From Budorcas taxicolor (Eukaryota; Chordata; Mammalia; Artiodactyla; Bovidae): a stretch of DNA of 64,000 bases. The stretch covers positions 69,686,001 to 69,750,000 of the forward strand of contig NC_068926.1 in assembly GCF_023091745.1 (NCBI RefSeq). The letters are read 5' to 3'. The notes under the pieces are model-generated. The model was not told the DNA's origin, did not search any database, and was given only the letters and a program-made list of their open reading frames with translations. How positions within the stretch are numbered: position 1 is the first letter of the stretch; each line of letters opens with the position of its first letter. Positions 42,386 through 52,919 of this stretch are shown in pieces. The translations under genes were made by a program, and so were the position numbers.

Positions 42386-45300
42386 AATTTGAAGATGGGA
42401 ATAAGTGAATAACAAATACATAATAATTACACAAAATTTAAGTAACTTAAATGCTCTGGTAAGAACAAAAAATATCAAAGTGAAAACAACATCCAGCTGT
42501 ATGCTATCTACAGGTAAACACCTAAAACGTAACAAGGTAGACCCTAAGGTGAAAAATATTACTAGATGTCAACGTTTAGAAAATGAAACACCCACTTATA
42601 ATAATGAAAAGTAAAATTCCAAGTTCTAAAACTCACAGGCATCTAATATCCCCAAATAAAGTAAAATGGACACAATCGAAAGGAGAACTAGGCAAATCAC
42701 CAAGACTTCAACATATCTCGCCCAGTAATGAGGTCTCAGACAAAAGATATCAGCACTGGTTCAAAAACCACAATTAACAACTTGGTATAATGGGCACATA
42801 CAGGAAATTACACATAAATGCAGAATACTGATTTCTGAAATGCACATAGAACATTTGTGAATATTAGCCACACACATGGACCAGTTGTAAAGCCTCAGCA
42901 AATTTCAAAGGACTGGTATACAGACCACATTCTCAGATCACAATGAAAACAGTTCAAAATAAATAACAAAAAGATAATTTGAAAAAAGAACCATGTTTGA
43001 ACATTAAGAAATATACTTTTAAATAACTCATGGGTCAAAGAAGAAAACAAAAACCAGAAAATACAGACATTATAGAAATTTCTATAATTCTAAATTTCTA
43101 AAATATAGAAATTATAAAATATTATACACCTAACCTTAAAGGACACAGATAAAGCTGTATTTAGAGGGAAATCTACAGCCTAAGAGCTCAGGTTATAAAA
43201 GAACAAAGGCTAAAATACAATGAACTAAACACCCAGTCTGAGTGGGAAAATGACCATTAGGATAAATCCAAAGGACACATTAGGAAATAAAGATCAGAAC
43301 TTGATGAAAGAGAGAAGAAATGTAATAGAAAGGACCAAGAAAGTTGAAGTTGATTCTTAGAAAAACTGAAACTGACAAAGTTTACTGACAAGGACAATAA
43401 CAGATGAACCCCCAAAAAAACATTTGGAGTGAAAAGAAGACAGAGAGATATTTTAAGGGTGTTACAAACAATTCTGTAACAGTATCTTTGAAAATTGAGA
43501 TAAAATTCTAGAAAAATAAAACCTGACTCAAAAATTAGAAAAACCTGAATAGCATTATAACCATTAAAAACAAAAAATTCAGTTAAAAAAAACTGCCTTA
43601 CACATAAACACACAAAACTCCAGACCCAGCTGACCAAAGAATAACCAGCCTTACAGAAACTATCCCGACACATGTTCCCTGACTCATTTCTTGAGACGAG
43701 TAAAATCTGGTCACCAAAGCCCAACTAGGACAGTACGAGAAAGGAAATTTACAAGCTAGTGCCACTCACAAGGCTGGTACAATTCAAAGCAACGTATGAA
43801 CAAATCTAGTATGGGGTCACGAAGAGCTGGACGTGACTGAGTGCTGGACTGAACTGAGCAACGTGAGAACCCTACAGTCACCCCGGAAGCGCAAAGCCAG
43901 CTTAACCTGTGAAAAACCAACCACATTAACAAAAGAAAGAACACGGAATGGTCGTCTCCACAGAGGCAGGGAACACTTGAGATAAGATTCAACACGCATC
44001 CACGGTACTTAAAAGGGAAAAAAACACTTAAAAAACACCTTTCTTAATCTGATTAATGATAGAACTACCAAAAGAGGAAAGGCTTTCCTTGTGAGACAGG
44101 AACAAAAGGTGACCATTCTTACCTTTCACATTCAACACTGTATCGGGAGTCCTAGCCGATACAGTGAGACAAGAAAAATAGACCAGATGAGGACTGGCAG
44201 AGCTGTCATCGCTCCCAGACCACGCATCTTAGAAGACCCGCAGAATCTAAAGAGGAATTAGAATCATCAATATACAAGCACCAATCGCATTTTCATTCAC
44301 TAGCAACAAACTACCAGGAAATCGAGTTTTTTCAAATATTTACAATAGCATCAAAAGTCATCAGATACATAGGTACATACATAGGAACAAAAGACATATA
44401 AGACTTCTAAAGGGAAAGTTACAAAACTTTCTGGAAAGAGCTAAAGAAAGATCTAAATTAATGGGGAGTTATACCATCTTCTTGGTTTGAAAGAGTTACA
44501 AAGATATCAATTTTCTCAAACTGATAACATACAATCAATTCCAATGAAACCCCCATAAGCTTTTCTCATGAAGCTTGATAAAACGGTTCTAATGTATAGA
44601 ACTATAAAATACCGAGAAGAGTCAGACACTCTTGAAGCAGAAAAAGCAGTAAAACCGGCTCTCCTAGATGTCAGAACTTATTGTATAACTATAATAATTA
44701 AGTCACTGGCATAGAGATACCAGCATAGAGAGAAAACAAATGCAATCGAATAAAAATCCAGAAACAGATTCATACATGAACATTTCATATACAAGAGACT
44801 GTGCTGTCAATTAACAGAGAAAGGTAAGACTTTCAATAAGGAGTGTAAGGACAATCAGGAAGAAGGACAGAACCGGAGCCCTGCCTCACACCATTACGAA
44901 AGTCGACTTCAGATGAATTAGATATGTGAACAACAAAGCTATAAACACTGCAGAGGAAAATACGAGACAGCATCTTCATGACCTCAGGATAGAAAGGATT
45001 TCTCAAACAAGCTCCAAGAAATGCAAACAATAGAAGAGAAAAAAATGGATAAATCGTCTATATTAAATTTTAAAGAGCTTTCATCAAAAGACCATAAAAA
45101 GGAAAAAGAAAGTATGCTAAATAATGGAAGATTTTTGCAACACATATAACTTAGAAATAACCTGTATGTAGAATATGCAAAAATATAAAACGATAAAAAG
45201 ACAAAAGAATAGAAAAATAACCAAAAGTCTTAAGCAAACAGTTTACCAAAGAAAAAATCCAAACGGCCAATAGACATGAAAAGATGCTTAACCACATGAG

Positions 45301-45635
45301 AAATCTGGTAAAAGCAAAGTAAACCATAATGAGATCACTACGCACCCATTAAACTGCAAAAAACAAGTCAAGTTTAGCAACGTCGAGGGTAGGTGAGGAA
45401 GCACAGGAATGAAGCACTTGGTGCCAACGGGCATGTGAACGGATACAATCGCTTCTTGAAAAAAATCAGCATTACCTAGAAAAGCTGATCTGGGCATGGC
45501 CCGTGACGGAGCAAGTGTACTCCAAGGATTATCCAAGCAACAGCAGGCTTGAACACGAATATCCACAACTGTGCTGCAACAGCAGAAAGCTAGGACCACC
45601 CAGACGTCAATCACAGAGACATGGATTTTTAAAAC
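42386..45635 (+). repeat. Older degenerate L1 ORF2 sequence
   Basis: A-rich sequence with L1 ORF2-like phrases: tgctatctacaggtaaacac (42502), gaccacattctcagatcaca (42923), aaagctgtatttagagggaa (43152), accattcttacctttcacat (44113) and agcattacctagaaaagctg (45469). All frames broken. A short BovB 3'-tail-like piece lies at 43808-43862. Confidence 0.6.
43808..43862 (+). repeat. BovB/BovA 3' tail fragment
   Basis: tatggggtcacgaagagctg with gacgtgactgagtgctggac and tgaactgagc matches the last about 50 bp of BovB-derived elements. Confidence 0.6.
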
Positions 45636-45812
45636 TGTGGTGTGCCTGCAACGCAGGACACTCAGGTTCCGTCCCTGGGTCGGGGAGACCCCCTGGAGAA
45701 GGGAACGACTACCCACTCCAGTATTCTTGGTTGGACAATTTCCTGGACAGAGGAGCCTGGTGGGCTCCAGTCCACGGGGTGGCAAAGAGTCGGACACAAC
45801 TGAGTGACCAGC
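45636..45812 (+). repeat. Bov-tA SINE, 5'-truncated
   Basis: tgcctgcaacgcaggacact, ggttccgtccctgggtcggg, then the BovA body to ggacacaactgagtgacc. The first half of the tRNA head is missing. Confidence 0.88.
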
Positions 45813-46083
45813 ATTTCACGTTTCATGGTAGATGTAATTTGTTTTCATTGCTATATTCAGCACTACTATACAGTAGCGAAGATTAATAAATTACAGCTAC
45901 ACTCAACAACAGGGGTGAATTTCTGGAACATAATATGGAAAAGAAAGCAAACTGCAGAATAGTAAATAAAACACTCTATCCATTTAAGTTCAAAAACAGG
46001 CAAAATAAGTCTTCAGAAATACAAACCAATGTGGTGGAGGTATAAAAAGAGCAAAGAAAAGCACAGAATTCTGGACTATGGTT

Positions 46084-46213
46084 ATGAAAGGTTGTTGCTG
46101 AGCTGTGAAAGATGCCAGGATTCCTGGCCTCTGGAGGAGCAGAATTCAATCTGGGGCCAGTGACGAGGCTTGACTGCTCACAACTTTTGTGTGATAAAGT
46201 TTATTAAAGTATA
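46084..46213 (+). repeat. Possible LTR 3' fragment
   Basis: tgaaagatgccaggattcctgg, ggccagtgacgaggcttgac and tgataaagtttattaaagta look like the end of a ruminant LTR by recall. It stops exactly where BovB sequence begins. Not certain. Confidence 0.35.
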
Positions 46214-46534
46214 AAAGAGACAGAGTGCCTGAAGAACTATGGATGGAGGTTCATGACACTGTACAGGAGGCAGGGATCAAGACCATCCCCAAGAAAAAGA
46301 AATGCAAAAAGGCAAAATGGTTGTCTGAGGAGGCCTTACAAATAGCTGAGAACAGAAAAGAAGCTAAAGGCAAAGGAGAAAAGGAAAGATATACCCATTT
46401 ATTTGAACGCAGAGTTCCAAAGAATAGCAAGGAGAGATAAGAAAGCCTTCCTCTTTCTTTGATCAATGCAAAGAAATAGAGGAAAACAATAGAATGGGAA
46501 AGACTAGAGATCTCTTCAAGAAAACCACAGATAC

Positions 46535-47015
46535 TGTTGGGGCCAGTGTGAGGAAAGCAGGAGAGACTCCATCCGGAAGCCTCTCATCCATCTTAAAGAC
46601 AGGATGTGAACTGGGCCTGAACCCCGCCAGGAGTGGGGAAACCTTTACTAGTGGAAACCAGGTCTCCTGGAGACCTCCCTCCCTACAGCTGGCGAATGGA
46701 GACTGCAGTTGAGGTCAGGCTGCCCCTGTTAGATTAACCATGGAAACATCCCCCCTTGATGTACAATCATTGTCCCCCCGCCTTTAAACTTAGTTGTTTG
46801 TTTTCCTAGCACCTACTTGTTGTAAAACTCAATCATAAAAGAGAAACATGTAACATGTAACCAATCACGTAGTAGGGGTATAAAACTGGGCCTCTCAAAA
46901 ACATCAGGCTCCTTGTTGGGAACCGATTCCCCTTGGACCCGCTGGCGTAATCAACTGTACTCCACTGTTTTGAGTGTCCTCTGAGGTGTGTTTTGTGACT
47001 CCAGATTCCACAATA
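46535..47015 (+). mobile_element. Solo LTR inserted in BovB
   Basis: A 481-bp non-BovB block starting TGTTGGGGCC and lying exactly inside an otherwise continuous BovB sequence. It is flanked by ATAC at 46531-46534 and 47016-47019, a possible 4-bp target duplication as for class I (gamma-type) endogenous retroviruses. It contains CCAAT at 46861 and TATAAAA at 46879, as expected for an LTR promoter. No internal retroviral genes are present, so it would be a recombined solo LTR. The 3' border is less typical (ends aata rather than ca). Confidence 0.65.
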
Positions 47016-47438
47016 ATACCAAGGGAACATTTCATGCAAAGATGGGTACAATAAAAGTCAGAAATGGTATGGACCTAACAGAAGCAACAGATATTAAGAA
47101 GAGGTGGCAAGAATACACAGAAGAACTATACAGAAAAGATCTTCATGACCCAGATAACCACAATGGGGTGATCACTCAGAGCCAGACATCCTGGAATGCA
47201 AAGTCAAGTGGACCTTAGGAGGCATCACTATAAACAAAGCTAGTGAAGGTGATGGAATTCCAGTTGAGCTATTTCAAATCCTAAAAGATGATGCTGTGAA
47301 AGTGCTGCACTCAATATGCCAGCAAATCTGGAAAACTCAGCAGTGGCCACAGGACTGGAAAAGGTCAGCTTTCATCCCAATCCCAAAGAACGGCAATGCC
47401 CCAAAAATGTTCAAACCACCACACAATTGCACTCATCT

Positions 47439-48023
47439 TCAGTTCAGTTCAGTTCAGTCGCTCAGTCGTGTCCGACTCTTTGCAACCCCACGAATCGCAT
47501 CACGTCAGGCCTCCCCGTCCATCACCAACTCCCGGAGTTCACTCAAACTCACATACATCGAGTTGGTGATGCCATCCAGCCATCTCATCCTCTGTCATCC
47601 CCTTCTCCTCCTGCCTCCAATCCTTCCCACCATCAGAGTCTTTTCCAAAGAGTCAACTCTTTGCATGAGGTGGCCAAAGTACTGGAGTTTCAGCTTTACC
47701 ATCATTCCTTCCAAAGGACACCCAGGACTGATCTCCTTTAGAATGGACTGGTTGGATCTCCTTGCAGTCCAAGGGACTCTCAAGAGTCTTCTCCAACACC
47801 ACAGTTCAAAAGCATCAATTCTTCAGCACTCAGCTTTCTTCACAGTCCAACTCTCACATCCATACATGACTACTGGAAAAACCACAGCCTTGACTAGATG
47901 GACCTTTGATGGCAAAGTAATGTCTCTGCTTTTCAATATGCTATATAGGTTGGTCATAACTTTCCTTCCAAGGAGTAAGCGTCTTTTAATTTCATGGCTG
48001 CAATCACCATCTTCAGTGATTTT
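47439..48023 (-). mobile_element. BovB 3' fragment, antisense insertion 1
   Basis: Begins with the antisense tail (repeated agttc units, then tcgctcagtcgtgtccgact) and runs through the antisense C-terminal RTE region to catcttcagtgatttt. Host BovB sequence resumes immediately with acatgctagcaaagtaatgc. Frames are broken on the minus strand. 5'-truncated, inserted opposite to the host. Confidence 0.88.
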
Positions 48024-48406
48024 ACATGCTAGCAAAGTAATGCTCAAAATTCTCCAAGCCAGGCTTCAACAATACACGAACTATGAATTTCCAGATGTCA
48101 AGCTGTATTTAGAAAAGGCATAGGAACTAGAGATCAAATTGCCAACATCCGTTGGATCACTGAAAAAGCAAGAGAGTTCCAGAAAAATATCTACTTCTGC
48201 TTTATTGACTATGCCAAAGCCTTTGACTGTGTGGATCACAACAAACTATGGAAAATTCTTCAAGAGATGGGAATACCAGACCATGTGACCTGCCTCATGA
48301 GAATCTGTATGCAGGTCAATAAGCAACAGTTAGAACTGGACATGGAATCACAAGACCAGTTTCAAATCGGGAAAGGAGTACATCAAGGCTGCATATTGTC
48401 ACCCTG

Positions 48407-49930
48407 CAGTTCAGTTCAGTTGCTCAGTCGTGTCCGACTCTTTGCGACCCCATGAACCACAGCATGCCAGGCCTCCCTGTCCATCACCAACTCCCAGAGT
48501 TTACCCAGGCCTCCCTGTCCATCACCAACTCCCAGAGTTTACCCAAACCCATGTCCGTCGAGTCGGTGATGCCATCCAACCATCTTATCCTCTGTCGTCC
48601 CCTTCTCCTCCTGCCCTCAATCTCTGCCAGCATCAGGGTCTTTTCAAATGAGTCAGCTCTTCGCATCAGGTGGCCAAAGTATCGGAGTTTCAGCTTCAAC
48701 ATCAGTCCTTACAATGAACACCCAGGATACATGACTACTGGAAAACCATAGCCTTGACTAGATGGACTTTTGCTGGCAAAATAATGTCTCTGCTTTTTAA
48801 TATGCTGTCTAGGTTGGTCAAAACTTTCCTTCCAAGGAGTGTGTGTCTTTTAATTTCATGGCTGCAATCACTATCTGCACTGATTTTGGAGCCCAGAAAA
48901 ATAAAGTCAGCCACCGTTTCCACTGTTTCCCCATCTATTTCCCATGAAGTGATGGGACCAGATGCCATGATCTTTGTTTTCTGAATGTTGAGCTTTAAGC
49001 CAACTTTTTCACTCTCCTCTTTCACTTTCAACAAGAGGCTCTTTAGCTCCTCTTCACTTTCTGCCATAAGGGTGCTGTCATCTGCATTTCTGAGGTTATT
49101 GATGTTTCTCCCGGCAATCTTGATTCTAGTTTGTGCTTCCTCCAGCCCAGCATTTCTCATGACGTATTATGCGTATAAGTTAAATAAGCAGGGTGACAAT
49201 ATGCAGCCTTGATGTACTCCTTTTCCTATTTGGAACCAGTCTCTTGTTCCATGTCCAGTTCTAACTGTTGCTTCCTGACCTGCATACAGATTTCTCAAGA
49301 GGCAGGTCAGGTGGTCTGGTATTCCCATCTCTTTCAGAATTTCCCACAGTTTATTGTGTTCTACACAGTCAAAGGCTTTGGCATGGTCACTAAAGCAAAA
49401 ATAGATGTTCTTCTGGAACTCTCTTGCTTTTTCGATGATCCAGCAGATGTTGGTAATTTGATCTCTGGTTCCTCTGCCTTTGCTAAAACCAGCTTGAACA
49501 TCTGGAAGTTCACGGTTCACGAATTGCTGAAGCCTGGCTTGGAGAATTTTGAGCATTATTTTACTAGCGTGTGAGATGAGTGCAATTGTGCGGTACTTTG
49601 AGCATTCTTTGGAACTTCCTTTCTTTGGTATTGGAATGAAAATTGACCTTTTCCAGTCCTGTGGCCACTGCTGAGTTTTCCAAATTTGCTGGCATATTAA
49701 GTGCAGCACTTTCACAGCGTCATCTTTCAGGATTTGAAATAGCTCAACTGGAATTTCATCACCTCCACTAGCTTTGTTCGTAGTGATTCTTCCTAAGGCC
49801 CACTTGACTTCACATTCCAGGATGTCTGGCTCTAGGTGAGTGATCACACCATCGTGATTATCTGGGTCATGAAGATCTTTTCTGTACAGTCTTCTGTGTA
49901 TTCTTGCCACCTCTCCTTCCACCTCTCCTT
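48407..49930 (-). mobile_element. BovB fragment, antisense insertion 2, near-intact RT frame
   Basis: About 1.5 kb of BovB on the minus strand. Read on -, two adjacent frames (49922-49167, then 49160-48735) are one RTE reverse transcriptase stretch separated by a single stop at 49164-49166. Recognisable blocks are WKRSIFIPIPKKG, DHAKAFDCVEHNKLW, and GVHQGCILSPCLFNLYA. The catalytic Y-A-D-D box is N-A-D-D (SNNLRNADDSTL-like context), so the enzyme is dead even apart from the stop. A 38-bp tandem duplication lies at 48469-48544. Host BovB resumes at about 49931. Confidence 0.88.
48469..48544. repeat. 38-bp tandem duplication within BovB
   Basis: Two copies starting aggcctccctgtccatcacc at 48469 and 48507, period 38 bp, in the 3' region of the antisense BovB insertion. 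Other BovB copies in the window have it once. Confidence 0.92.
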
Positions 49931-50130
49931 ATACACAGTACATCATGCAAAATGCCTGGCTGGATGAAGCACAAGCTGGAATCAAGATCGCTGGGGGAAA
50001 TATCAATAACCTCAGATATGAAGATGACACCACCCTTATGGCAGAAAGCGAAGAACTAAAGAGCCTCGTGATGAGAGTGAAAGAAGAGAGTGAAAAAGTT
50101 AGCTTAAAGCTCAACATTCAGAAAACAAAG

Positions 50131-50442
50131 AGATTCAACCAGTCCATTCTAAAGGACATCGGTCCTGGGTGTTCTTTGGAAGGAATGATGCTAAAGCTGA
50201 AACTCTAGTACTTTGGCCACCTCATGCGAAGAGTTGACTCATTGGAAAACACTCTGATGCTGGGAGGGATTGGGGGCAGGAGGAGAAGGGGACGACAGCG
50301 GATGAGATGGCTGGATGGCATCACCGACTTGATGGACCTGAGTTTGAGTGAACTCCGGGAGTTGGTGATGGACAGGGAGGCCTGGTGTACTGCAATTCAT
50401 GGGGTCGCAAAGAGTGAGACACAACTGAACTGAACTGAACTG
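50131..50442 (+). mobile_element. BovB 3' fragment, sense insertion 3
   Basis: Host BovB runs to cagaaaacaaag (50130), is interrupted by a 312-bp BovB 3' end ending in ctgaactgaactgaactg, and resumes with aagatcatggcatcc. This repeats the BovB C-terminal region (DGITDLMDLSLSELRELVMD) that also appears in the host at 50970. A minimal AAG flanks both sides. Confidence 0.85.
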
Positions 50443-51098
50443 AAGATCATGGCATCCGGTCTCATCATTTCATGGCAAATAGATGGGGAAACAATGGAAA
50501 CAGTGAGAGATTTTATTTTGGGGGGCTCCAAAATCACTGCAGATGGTGATTGCAGCCATGAAATTAAAAGACGCTTGCTCCTTGGAAGATAAGTTACAAC
50601 CAACCTAGACAGCTTATTAAAAAGCAGAGACATTACTTTGCCAACAAAGATCCATCTAGTCAGAGCTTTGGTTTTTCCAGTAGTCACGTATGGATGTGAG
50701 AGCTGGACTATAAAGAAAGCTGAGCACTGAAGAATTGATGCTTTTGAACTGTGATGTTGGAGAAGACTCTCGAGAGTCCCTTGGACAGCAAGGAGATCCA
50801 ACCAGTCCATCCTAAAGGAAACCAGTCCTGAATATTCATTGGAAGGACTGATGCTGAAGCTCCAATACTTTGGCCATCTGATGTGAAGAACGGACTCCTT
50901 GGAAAAGACCCTGATGCTGGGAAAGATTGAGGGCAAGAGGAGAAGGGGACGACAGAGGATGAGATGGCTGGATGGCATCACTGACTCAACGGACATGAGT
51001 TTTGAGTAAGCTCCCGGAGTTGGTGATGGACTGGGAGGCCTGGCGTGCTGCAGTCCACGGGGTTGCAAAGAGTTGGACATGACTAAACTGAACTGAAA

Positions 51099-51344
51099 AG
51101 ACAGAGAAAGCTTCTGACGTAGACATCAGAAGGGGGTAAAACAGTGCCCCCTGCTAGTCTTTAGCAGGATGTTATACACCTATCAGCAGGCTGCTAATTA
51201 GAGAAAGGAAATGTCTCAAAACTCAAGAGTGCCACCAGGCCCCTCACCCACAGCATACATTTTGAGATAACAGTGGCACAAGGTAGTCATCCTGGGTCGT
51301 AAAACAATTGACATGAATCTTGAAGAAAGGCAGGTTTCCAAGCA
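51099..51344. other. Short stretch without a recognised feature
   Basis: Between the BovB tail and an L1 3' end. I see no gene; possibly part of an older repeat. Confidence 0.5.
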
Positions 51345-51930
51345 AATACATATAACACTATTTACAACAGCTAGAACATGGAAGCAACCTAGATGTCCAT
51401 CGACATGAATGGATAAAGAAGTTGTGGCACGCATACACAATGGAATATTACTCAGCCATAAAAAGGAGTGCACTTGAGTCGGTTCTAACGAGGTGGAACC
51501 TAGAACCTATTATACAGAGTGAAGTGAGTCAGAAAGAGAGAGGTAAGTACTGCATTCTAACACATATATATGGAGTCTAGAAAAATGGTACTGAAGAATT
51601 TATTTACAGGGCAACAATGGAAAGACAGACATACAGAACAGACTTATGGACATGAGGAGAGGGGAGGAGAGGGTGAGATGTATGGAAAGAGTAACATGAA
51701 AACTTACATTACTTTATGTAAAATAAATAGTCAATGGGAATTTGCTGTATGGCTCAGGAAACTCAAACAGGGCCTCTGTGTCAACCTAGAGGGGTGGGAT
51801 GGGGAGGGAGACGGGAGGGAGGTTCAAAAGGGAAGGGAGATACCTATGGCTGATTCATGTTAAGGTTTGACAGAAAACAGCCAATTTCTGTAAAGCAATT
51901 ATCCTTCAATAAAAAATAATTTAAAAAATA
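51345..51930 (+). repeat. L1 3' end (second copy)
   Basis: tatttacaacagctagaaca, atgtccatcgacatgaatgg, acaatggaatattactcagc, then the L1 3' UTR to caattatccttcaataaaa. It is homologous to 41800-42385 but a separate, 5'-truncated insertion. Confidence 0.85.
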
Positions 51931-52132
51931 TACATAGCTTCATTAACATAGATTAGGAGGACAACTGTATGAGTAAAACATACTGGTTCGTTGAGCCATT
52001 ATCGGGTCTGAGTCTTAGGTGGAACTGACCTGAAGAAAGAGTTTAAGGTGAATACATAGTTCATTAACATAGCTTAAGGAAAACATTCCCATAAGAAAAA
52101 CAGCACTGGTTAGCTCAAGGTTTGAGAAAAGT

Positions 52133-52402
52133 TAAGTTCACCCCACTTCAGTACTCTTGCCTGGAAAATCCCATGGACGGAGGAGCCTGGAAGGCTGCAG
52201 TTCGTGGGGTTGCTGAGGGTTGGACACGACTGAGCGACTTCACTTTCACTTTTCACTTTCATGCATTGGAGAAGGAAATGGCAACCCACTCCAGTGTTCT
52301 TGCCTGGAGAATCCCAGGGACGGGGGAGCCTGGTGGGCTGCCGTCTATGGGGTCGCACAGAGTCGGACACGACTGAAGCGACTTAGCAGCAGCAGCAGCA
52401 GG
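52133..52402 (+). repeat. BovA2 SINE (BovA dimer) with (AGC)n tail
   Basis: Two BovA monomers in tandem: one from ccacttcagtactcttgcct, the other from ggagaaggaaatggcaaccc. Both end with the gtcggacacgactgagcgac-type motif, followed by agcagcagcagcagcag. This is the typical BovA2 structure. Confidence 0.93.
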
Positions 52403-52759
52403 TGGAACCAGGTGTCATCATGGCAACACAGAGTTTTAAAAGCAGCCTCCTTTTAATTCTGAATACAGAAGGGAGAGACTCTGACACGTGTAATTTGTTT
52501 CCTCCTGCTGCTTGAGACAGGGATAGAACACGTCTGACACCTGCAGCCTGTCTTCTCCGTTTGGAGGCCCCTAGCCTTCCTGCCAGCTCCTCTCAGTGAC
52601 CGCTGAGCAAGGAGGAAAGAGGAAAGGGCCCAGGAGGAACACACAGAGATTATAAAGAAATAATAGAGTGTTTTCTTAAACTAGGTGATGGACATACACT
52701 GCATATTCTTCCTATCTTATAAATATTTTATAAACACAGCTTTCTTTTGTAGGTATGTG

Positions 52760-52893
52760 TGTGTGTGCGCTCAGTCGTGTCCAGTTCTTTGTGACCTGCC
52801 AGGCTCCTCTGTCCATGGAATTTTCCAGGCAAGAATACTGGAGCGCATTGTCATTTCCTCCTCCAGGGGATCTTCCCGACCCAGTCGTTCAAT
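52760..52893 (-). repeat. BovA/Bov-tA fragment, antisense
   Basis: gcgctcagtcgtgtccagtt, ccaggctcctctgtccatgg, cctccaggggatcttcccga. Preceded by a short (TG)n run at about 52754-52767. Confidence 0.85.
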
Positions 52894-52919
52894 GTCTAAC
52901 AAAAATAACCGCTAAGACA

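Larger units (their letters stand above)
46214..51098 (+). mobile_element. BovB (RTE) LINE, sense host copy with four nested insertions
   Basis: Sense BovB pieces can be followed in order: 46214-46534, 47016-47438, 48024-48406, 49931-50130 and 50443-51098, ending in the (ACTGA)n-type tail. Each piece resumes where the previous one stopped, so they are one element of about 2 kb, truncated at the 5' end relative to full BovB (about 3.2 kb). It encoded the C-terminal part of an RTE reverse transcriptase. Stops, frameshifts and the insertions make it non-functional; its catalytic box reads YEDD instead of YADD (near 50015). Inserted within it are an LTR and three BovB fragments, listed separately. 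Confidence 0.9.

Noticed and set aside
47296..48123. 275-codon plus-strand ORF
   Set aside because: A chimera reading from sense BovB into the antisense BovB insertion and back; the middle is the non-coding strand of the element.
50397..51080. 227-codon minus-strand ORF
   Set aside because: The antisense strand of the BovB RT region, a common artefact of BovB copies.
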